This document shows positions 56,391 through 64,000 of a DNA stretch of 64,000 nucleotides, piece after piece. The notes under the pieces are model-generated. The model was not told the DNA's origin. It made no database searches and was given only the letters and a program-made list of their open reading frames with translations. The stretch's first letter is position 1, and each line of letters starts with the position of its first letter. This stretch comes from Cordia subcordata. Its lineage: Eukaryota > Streptophyta > Magnoliopsida > Boraginales > Cordiaceae. The stretch is from contig JAPTOF010000001.1 of the NCBI GenBank assembly GCA_028554755.1, positions 7,608,501 through 7,672,500 of the forward strand, in the 5' to 3' direction. Made by a program: the position numbers and the translations under genes.

Positions 56391-57416
56391 ATCCTTTTTT
56401 TTTTTTTTGGTGTAAATGGTCAACTTGTTGGTGTTCATCCACTAGGCTTCTTCATACTCCCTGGCAAGCTCCACAATTTTGTTAATTAAAGTAGGTATCT
56501 GTTAAGAATATCATTTTCCCCTCTCAATAGTGACTTTTTTGGGGTTTGAATTCAATCAATGGTTGAGATATTATGTTTCACACATAAATGGCTAATATTT
56601 TTTTCTCATATTAATATGAGAGAACTAATAATATGAGACAGGGGCGGAACTGGGGGAGGGGGGAGGGCTTCGGAAATATATATATATATATATATTTGCA
56701 TATATAAAATTTTCAAAAATTTTTCTTATGGCTCCCCCGTTAATTTTTCTCTTCTTTTCTTTTGTTTAAAAAGTTATTCTCATAATAATTTTTTTGTATA
56801 TATTTTTCTATATAGATTATATTTCAATGATTAATTTTTTGCAATAAATAGAAAATTTAGCAAATAAATTTCAATAATTCTTAATTTATTTGTTTTGTTA
56901 GTTAGGTACTTAGAATAATTTCTTTTGGCAAGATAAATTTAAGAAATTCATAAATTTTGGATAGTTTTTTCATAGAGAATTATTTATTCAGACATATTAT
57001 TTATTTTTTGTTTTGCCTCAAAATATTCATAAAGGAGAGAAGAACTTAATTTAATCGGCTGAATTAGTAAACTTTTTCTTATATAATTTTATATTATTTT
57101 ATTAAATATTATTTTTTATATTTATTTATGTTTAAAAAATCTAATAATATTTATGTAATATGTTTTCTCGAGGTGAAGATTTGTTTTTCTACTTAATCAT
57201 GACGATGATTTTCATTCAAATACATATATACGTCTTGGCCTCCCAAAATTTTTTTTCTAGTTCTGCCCCTGATATGAGAGGATTCTGATACATTAAACAA
57301 CTATATATAAAGATTGTAAAGAAACAAGGATTTTATATTCTAAAATTACTCGGTTTATTGGAACTCATGACTATTCATCTGAGACAATTGTATCCGTTAA
57401 ACCCCTACCTAATTAA
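56391..57416. other. AT-rich intergenic DNA
   Basis: A G-rich patch GGGGGAGGGGGGAGGG lies at about 56654-56668, followed by a short TA repeat. The mirrored phrases AGGGGCGGAACTGG (56640) and CTAGTTCTGCCCCTG (57258) are inverse of each other and may be the ends of an element of about 630 bp that carries no gene. Confidence 0.5.
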
Positions 57417-57647
57417 AGGCTTATTTGCATTGGCTTTTTTCAAGAAAAAGTAATTTTTTCCCCTAAAAAATTTATATTCTTTTTCAATAACTATTCGGCT
57501 TGCTTCCAAAGAAGCCGAAATTCTGAAAAAAGCTCATTTATGATTTTTTCTACAAATCAGAAATTTTAGCTTCTTAAAGAATCACTTTTTTAAAAGCTAT
57601 TAGAAAAAGTGTTTATTTAAAAAAAAAAACCAAATCCAAAAAAGTCC
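57417..57647. mobile_element. MITE, TTTGGATTG family, copy 7
   Basis: AGGCTTATTTGCATTGGC and CAAATCCAAAAAAGTCC are inverted ends with TAA on both outer sides. Confidence 0.75.
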
Positions 57648-58283
57648 TAAGCTAGGGCAAAAGAGCTCAAACTTCGTAATTCTAGGATAATGTACAACTA
57701 GACAGACTGACTGATATTTGGTGTTAAGCATAATAAAATACAATTAGTCAAATCCTTGAAAGTTAAACTGTAGATAAGATGGTAACTCAAAATTTACATA
57801 TATATGTTATATCTTCTAGATTTCACAAAGTAATGAGATCCTTTAGAGGTAACTATATAGAATAATGCAAGACCATTGAAAATTTATGCCTTCTTTAAAA
57901 TATTCTGAGCAAATCCTGTAGGTTGGGTGCCTTTTTCAAGAAAATATAGAATAGCTGGACTATCTAAATAAGTTTAATTTTTTACCAGATCATAAAAACC
58001 CACTTTTTGAAGATCTTTTTCTCTATCTTGAGGATTGAACATAAATTGTAACGGTTTGATAGATGGCTTATTGACATAGATGTAGATGAACAACAATGCC
58101 CCTAGAAATGTACAGGAAGTTTTCTCTTCGATTGTACGGCTTGAGAAAAAGATAAAATTTAAGTTGAAGTTTATCTATGTATGGAATTCGAATAAATGAT
58201 AATGGAACCCATAAATTGCAACAGCTTCGAAGTTTGGTACAGTGTAAGGTCATTGCAGTTTTAATTTCTAGCGCAGCAAATTA

Positions 58284-58345
<62 letters not shown>

Positions 58346-58857
58346 AAAGTTTCACATTGAAGTCTTATTTCACCTCCCCTTTTTTTTTCTTTTTCTTTAA
58401 GGATTTGGGTTACAGATTTGTTCAGTAAATCTCTCAATCAGAGGCAGTGCTCAACATGAACTATTGGTGGGCACACATTGCCCTCTTGCTTTTTTCCAAA
58501 GTTGGTGCATTAATTAATTAATTCATGCAAATTTAAAAAGAAAAAGAACATATATCTGAACCAATCGTGATAGTCAGATTTGTTGGTATATATTCCTGCT
58601 TCTTGACCACCTCTCGTGTTGTAGGGCTTATAGTAATCCAACAACATTATCCAAAATTGAAATCTAAACATCCACTAACATTGTTTGAATTCACAAGGCA
58701 AGAAAAATATATTGATGATCTCGAAATAGGGATCAAATGATCTACATAACCATAGAGACGAGAAATTATCGAACACTTCTTCAGAAAAAAATATTTCCAT
58801 ACTTTAGTGAGATTGGAATATGATTTAAGTTTGTAGGGCCTTAAATAAGAACTAAAT
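57648..58857. other. AT-rich intergenic DNA
   Basis: No gene is recognised. A long TA microsatellite lies at 58286-58341. Confidence 0.5.
58286..58341. repeat. (TA)n microsatellite, about 56 bp
   Basis: Uninterrupted alternating T and A, the longest such block in the window. Confidence 0.95.
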
Positions 58858-59111
58858 AGTGTGTTTGGAATGATCTTATTTTAAGATATTTATCCTATTG
58901 AAATTTAGAGATATTTTATAAGATTTAAGATATCTTATTACATGAATTGTAAAAAATAAGATACGATGAATTGTTTATTTCTTATAAGATAAAAAGTATG
59001 GCTTTGTTTTGAACTTTCATAGAATGTATGATAAGATTTCTTAAATTTTATAAGATTTACTTTCATTTTAATAGGATAAATATCTTAAAATAAGACTATA
59101 ATAAACAGAGC
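58858..59111. mobile_element. MITE, ATAAACTTAT family, copy B
   Basis: AGTGTGTTTGGAATGATCTT at the left pairs with AAGACTATAATAAACAGAGC at the right, and inside these AAGATATTTATCCTATT pairs with AATAGGATAAATATCTT exactly. Related to the element at 36473-36752. Confidence 0.8.
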
Positions 59112-59554
59112 AAAAATAAGGACTCTCACAAGGAAAAAATTGCTCAGCAAGGGAGCTTACTTTTAGAAAAAAAGAATTCAAGGAGGCTATTATAATCGAA
59201 TAATGTATAAAACAAAATTTGATTTTCCCTTGTGCATATACAATAGGCAAATAACACAATACTGGATCACAAGACTAGTAGTAGTAAGGGAGCTCTAAAA
59301 CTAAAACAATGAGTCTTGAGAAATAAATTATTAATGACTCAAAATCCTCCAAATATAGGATAAAAGAAATTGTTGGAATTGGCCAAACGATGGATAGCCA
59401 TGTAGTTCGTCTCAAGATAAAGCTAACACAAACCTAATTTGTTTTCTAAGCCATGATTATGGAAACTAGCTAGAGATACAAGGATGAGGGTTAAATAACA
59501 AGTTATAAAGGTGTCGGACACTGAACTTGTCTTTGAAGGTCCTTAAAACCTGGT

Positions 59555-59614
<60 letters not shown>

Positions 59615-60117
59615 CCTCAAAGAATACACTATGGACCCAGCCACCCAGGAAGCGAAAGAGCATATTCTCGGCTACATTGTTCTTCCACTTTGTTTCTTGG
59701 GCCGACCAGAAATAGCACTACTGGTGTGACATATATTTTTAAGGCCCAATAAGTATTTCTGATATTCTGGTGCTTAAAGAATTTTATTATGGCTATTCAT
59801 CATCATCAATTAAACTTCTTATTACAACGTTTTGATATTACGAAAAAATGGTCGTTATTTTATGTACACGTTATGTGTTCAATGCATCTGGGAAGCCTCT
59901 TTCGACATGTTTATATATACAAGTGAATAAAAACTAGTTTATATATAAACTTAGGAGGGCTAGGACATCACATCATTACTTCTTGGAGACATAGAAGTTT
60001 ATATATCACTAGCAAAGTTGGCTTTGCAACTCGAGGTGAATCTCTTATAATTTCTTCTCCAATATTGATGGCTTCTGACTCTGGAGCATTATTATGAATC
60101 TTATTATATATTATCAT
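59112..60117. other. AT-rich intergenic DNA
   Basis: CATA/CA/TA compound microsatellite at about 59556-59609. No gene is recognised. Confidence 0.5.
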
Positions 60118-60120
60118 ATT

Positions 60121-60350
60121 GGGTCCGTTTAGATTGACTTTTTTCAAAAGTTTTTTTTTTAATAGCTTATGAAAAATAACTTTTTTTGAGAAGCTAAAAA
60201 TTTTGGCTTATAAAAAAAGTTGTATTTGAACTTTTTTCAGAGTGTCAGCTTTTTTAGAAGCCAAATCAAATAGTTATTGCAAATTTAATGTAATTTTTTC
60301 AGGAAAAAAAAATATTTTTTCCTGAAAAAAAAGCCAATCCAAACATGCCC
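60121..60350. mobile_element. MITE, TTTGGATTG family, copy 8
   Basis: GGGTCCGTTTAGATTG and CCAATCCAAACATGCCC are inverted ends. ATT is repeated exactly outside both ends (60118-60120 and 60351-60353). This is one of the cleanest copies. Confidence 0.85.
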
Positions 60351-60397
60351 ATTGTCACCACCTTCTCTCCGTTAAAAAAGCTTTTAGTTTTGCAGTT

Positions 60398-60472
60398 GAG
60401 GTTTATTTGGATTAACTTTTTATAAAAAATTATTTTTTCTGAAAAAAGTATATATTTTCGTAATAAATATTT
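60398..60472. mobile_element. MITE, TTTGGATTG family, single end
   Basis: GAGGTTTATTTGGATTAACT begins a family-like half that breaks off where the duplicated module at 60473 starts. Confidence 0.5.
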
Positions 60473-60908
60473 GAACCCTCTTTAGTTTTCTCTTTAACAA
60501 AAAAAGTAAATGTTCAATTATGCAAGCCCAAATATTTGCTCTGTGAAGCATTTTCTCTCTGAAAGGATCAAATTCTCTGTTTAAAAGGTTAGTAATTTGG
60601 ACCATTTAGGTGGTTTCCAGAGCGTACTAATAAAATTGTCTGTGCTGATGTCGTATGCAGTTCTTATGCATTTATCCAAATGGATAAGTACTTTTTGTAA
60701 GTTATGTAAACTCTGAACCCTCTTTAGTTTTCTCCTTAACGAAGAAGTAAATGTTAAATTATGCAAGCCCAAATATTTGCTCTCCTTAACAAAAGGGTAA
60801 ATGTTAAATTATCCAAGCCCAAATATTTGCTCTGTGGAGCATTTTCTCTCTGAAATGATCAAATTCTATGTGAAAGGTTGGTAATTTGGACCGTTTTGGT
60901 GGTTTCCT
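60473..60908. repeat. Duplicated module with an inner 50 bp tandem repeat
   Basis: The block 60473-60618 (GAACCCTCTTTAGTTTTC to GGTGGTTTCC) recurs at 60715-60908. Within the second copy, a 50 bp unit starting CTCCTTAAC at 60732 is repeated at 60782. Confidence 0.9.
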
Positions 60909-61314
60909 GCACTCACTGATACTTCAGAAGGATCAAATGCCCTATGTATTTTCATTGATGTGGTATACTCTTCTTATATATATAGAGTACAAATATATAT
61001 ATGTATGAATACTAGAGCTATAAAGGTAAAATGAGACCTAAGTAATAATTATGAGAAAGAAATAGTCTTTGGGATAATCTAATAATTATCAATATGGCTT
61101 AACACTCTCAATCCCATTATTATCAAACTCCCATGTATGAATACTAGAGTTTGCTCAAGCATTATTACATGGTGTAAAAGTTGAGCAAAGTTAAGAAGAA
61201 GCTGAGAACTTGTCCCAGGTATCTATGCTATCTGTATAAAATTGAACCTTAATGAACTTTTAGAGCTCTTTGCATTTGTCACATGGCACAATATATTACA
61301 TGTAGTTTAGCATT

Positions 61315-61485
61315 GTTTTAAGCCACCTCAATGAAATTATGAGCCACCTCAATAAAATTTTAGATCATTCAATGCATAATTCATTGCTTAAGCCATCTCA
61401 AATTGTTAAAGCCATTTCAATGAAATTTTAGCGCATTCATAATGTAATTTATTGCTTAAGCCACCTCAATAATATTTTATAGCGT
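61315..61485. repeat. Short repeats with AAGCCACCTCAAT core
   Basis: AGCCACCTCAAT(G/A)AAAT or a close variant occurs five times, alternating with CATTCA...AATTCATTGCTTA. It is a decayed tandem repeat. Confidence 0.8.
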
Positions 61486-62177
61486 CCACAAATTGTATCA
61501 AAGTTGGTTCTTCATTAACCTTAGTATTGTTTTTGTAACGTAATTCATTTACACTTTTTCTTAATTTGTATAATTATTGCGTACACATTACTTGCCACAT
61601 TTTGCAAATGCAATGAGAACCCGCCTTAATGAAAATTTAGAACAATACATAACGTGTATTCATCTATGTAATTTATATAATCTTTCTATCTATATAATAA
61701 TAAGAGTTATATATAATTGTACTTCAAAAAAAAAATTTAGAGTACTTAGCATGTGCCAAGTGGTACCATGTGTTGCTTGTGGCTTAGTTTTAAAGTTTTA
61801 AAAGTTGATTCAAAAAGTGCACTATACAAAACAAGTAGATCCACTTGCTACTCATGTGAGAAGTTTTTGGCTCATTAAAACTCCCTATATAAATTTAGGT
61901 ATAAGAAATATAAATTTCTTTAGCTTGAAAAAGAAAAGGCATTTGCTTAAACGTGGGTATTAATGGAGATTTAGTTACATTTAGATCCTTGGCATTGCAA
62001 TGGTAAAAACTGCCAATATGACAAACTTATCATTATGCAGTTGTTATTAAAAAAAAAAAGGTTAATTTCTTAATTGTAAATATTGCAATGGTGATTTGAT
62101 TACGTTTACATCCATCATGTAACTTTTGTGCTACACTATACATGCATCTTAGCTTTCACACACACACACACACATAT
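61486..62177. other. AT-rich intergenic DNA
   Basis: Contains a short CA microsatellite at about 62158-62175. No gene is recognised. Confidence 0.5.
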
Positions 62178-62880
62178 GGCCTGTTTGGTGCAATTAGTAG
62201 ATTAAGTAGCGGATAGCAGTTTGGACAGTGAATAGCTGTTGTGTTTTAGCGGTTAGTGGATAGTTGTTTCACTAACGAATTGTTTTAAATGCGTTCGATA
62301 AAACTAGCTATTAGGTTAGATGGTGAATGCAAAATGACAAAAAATATATTGGTATCAGATTATTGTTGTGATGATGGTGATGATGATGATAATGCTGATG
62401 ATAATAAAATTACTTTTTTTAACATTAATTTTATTAATATTGTAAACAAATATTTTTTATTATAGAAATGTTTTAATTGATTGAAAATTTATATTTTCTA
62501 AAAAATAATGAATGGACAAATAAGACCTATACTTTTTAATATATTTTGATATGGATAGAATTTCAAATTAATTTTTTGTTATTTTGTATTTATATTTGTG
62601 AAAAAAGAAATGTAAAAATGTAAACAAAATTGGATAAAAGGGTACAATTATCAAAAAGATGTTAGAGAAAGGGCAGTATTGCCAAAAAAAGGTAAAACAC
62701 TAAACTCTACTTTTGAAACTTTAATAATATTCGCTTTTTACAAATACTACTTCAAATACTATTTAGAATAAAAACACTACTTAAAATACTATTTGCCGAA
62801 CAACCAAAATGAGAAGAAGTAGTGTTTTGACTTAGTCAAGACACTAAACACTACTTAAAACACTGTTGCTGAACAGGACC
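62178..62880. mobile_element. MITE-like element with GGCCTGTTTGG end
   Basis: GGCCTGTTTGGTGCAATTAG at the left faces a right end whose reverse complement is GGTCCTGTTCAGCAACAG. The interior includes a GAT repeat near 62370-62405. The family is different from the TTTGGATTG group. Confidence 0.6.
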
Positions 62881-62927
62881 TAAGTAGTGTTTAGTATTTT
62901 TTATCAAGTCAAAACACTAGTTTCTCC
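62810..62927. repeat. Foldback inverted repeat around the MITE right end
   Basis: An arm of about 40 bases (AAGTAGTGTTTTGACT to ACTAAACACTACTT) is followed by a loop of about 25 bases and the near-complete reverse complement (AAGTAGTGTTTAGTAT to CAAAACACTAG). Confidence 0.8.
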
Positions 62928-63800
62928 CATTTTAGTTACTCGGTGGAGGTCGATAGATAACTTTTTACTTTAAAAACTATCGATTATTTTTGGAAAATTA
63001 TATTGGGCAAGATTTGCACTATAGAGGGTATTATTTGATCCTTCATAATTATGACCAAGATAGCATGATAAGGCAACATTCTATCAGTCCTTGGCCATGT
63101 AAAAGTCACGCTGTTAGGTCTTTTTTCTGCCATATCTACGGCTATCTCTCAATTATTGCAAATTGTGCATGCATCTGGGCTGATTCAAGGTATCATAACC
63201 AACATATATAGATTTATTTATGACCAAGATCATTATCTATTTTCTTGATCTATATGCAATTAATATATAATCACATGGAAATGTGAGATTACATCCTAAA
63301 TAACATGATTCGTGATGGCGCAGAAATGGAAAAAGGAACCATCAATTTGCTTAATTAGAACATTTTGGTATTAACAAAGAAAATCTATTTTGCTGTGCCT
63401 TTTTTTCTGTTGTAACTCAATCGAGCTCAATTAAATTGGAGAGAAGCGTTTTTTGGTGGATTGTGCATCGTGACAATTCAATTGATATACGTGAAAACAG
63501 TGTTACTTGCACATTATGTCTCAATGTCCTAATTAGCATGTGATTTGCGGGACGGATCCAATTTTACTTCTTCTTCTTCTTCCTCCTTTTTTTTTTTTTT
63601 AAAAAAAAATGAGAATTGTAATATAAAATTCGATAATTATACATGTAATCATTTTTTGGGATGAGAATTGATTTAGTTTGCTGACTAAAAATACATATAA
63701 ATTCTAGATATTTAATTTAGTCCAATCCACCAACCTCTTACTCAAAAAAAAGATTCTGAGTTTTATTTTTAAAAAAAAACCGAGGATTACGGTATATAAG
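62928..63800. other. AT-rich intergenic DNA
   Basis: No recognisable gene or element ends. A T-run and an A-run face each other at 63585-63610. Confidence 0.5.
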
Positions 63801-64000
63801 GCCCATTTGATTGAATTTATTAAATGAAAAATTACTTCTTCTTTTTTTTTTTTTTAATAAAAGACGTATACATTTTTAATAAGTATCTAACTTGGCTATC
63901 AATAAAAATTACAATTTTCAAAAAGAAAAAGTTCAAATTCTATTTTTTTCTTTTTCTAAAAATATTTTATTCAAAAGTTATAAAAAATTATTATTTTTTT
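63801..64000. mobile_element. MITE, TTTGGATTG family, copy cut by the window end
   Basis: GGCCCATTTGATTGAATT begins a family-like AT-rich sequence with AAAAATTACTTC and AAGTTCAAATTC words that continues to the last base. The other end lies beyond the window. Confidence 0.6.

Noticed and set aside
1..64000. tRNA, rRNA, CRISPR, operons or bacterial insertion sequences
   Set aside because: No tRNA-like TPsiC arm, no rRNA sequence, no regularly spaced repeat-spacer array and no prokaryotic gene organisation were seen.

Overview
The window is nuclear DNA of a flowering plant, most likely a eudicot. Genes have many spliced exons with GT-AG introns, the encoded families are land-plant specific (LOG, IQD, CYP711A/MAX1, CC-type glutaredoxin, DUF3511), and the intergenic space is very AT-rich and full of plant transposon debris. 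I saw no prokaryotic, organellar, tRNA, rRNA or CRISPR feature. All exon structures were read by eye from splice consensus and reading frame.

Layout. At 1-342 is the 3' part of a DUF3511 gene (+). At 3566-9102 is a hAT transposon built as a giant inverted duplication, with a smaller hAT-type element nested in its right arm. A seven-exon LOG8-type cytokinin-activating enzyme follows at 11371-13860 (-), then divergently a one-exon membrane-anchored protein of unknown function at 15463-16179 (+). A 5'-truncated, frameshifted intronless UFD1 copy lies at 17223-18094, a deleted Mutator-like element at 18358-20226 and a CGGGT-rich hAT-type element at 20354-21086. After a solo LTR (22280-22867) come IQD6-like (+, 23648-26284) and MAX1/CYP711A (-, 26947-29747), convergent neighbours. 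From 30 to 47 kb the sequence is mostly repeats: a 180-192 bp tandem array, MITEs, a tandem group of short LTR-like units, an internally deleted copia element with 176 bp LTRs, and a LINE relic. A CC-type glutaredoxin gene lies at 47054-47485 with a motif-rich upstream region. From 47.5 to 64 kb I recognise no gene, only MITEs, microsatellites, a second RNase H relic and local duplications.

Biology. Two genes belong to hormone synthesis: LOG8 releases active cytokinin and MAX1 oxidises carlactone in strigolactone synthesis. IQD6-like is a calmodulin-binding, microtubule-associated scaffold, and the glutaredoxin is of the TGA-interacting ROXY type. They are ordinary neighbours, not an operon or cluster. 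From memory, their order resembles two Arabidopsis neighbourhoods (MAX1 next to IQD6 on chromosome 2; DUF3511, LOG8 and a CC-type glutaredoxin on chromosome 5). I found no convincing new biological system. The most unusual structures are the inverted-duplicate hAT element, the LTR-like array and a GC-AG intron in MAX1.
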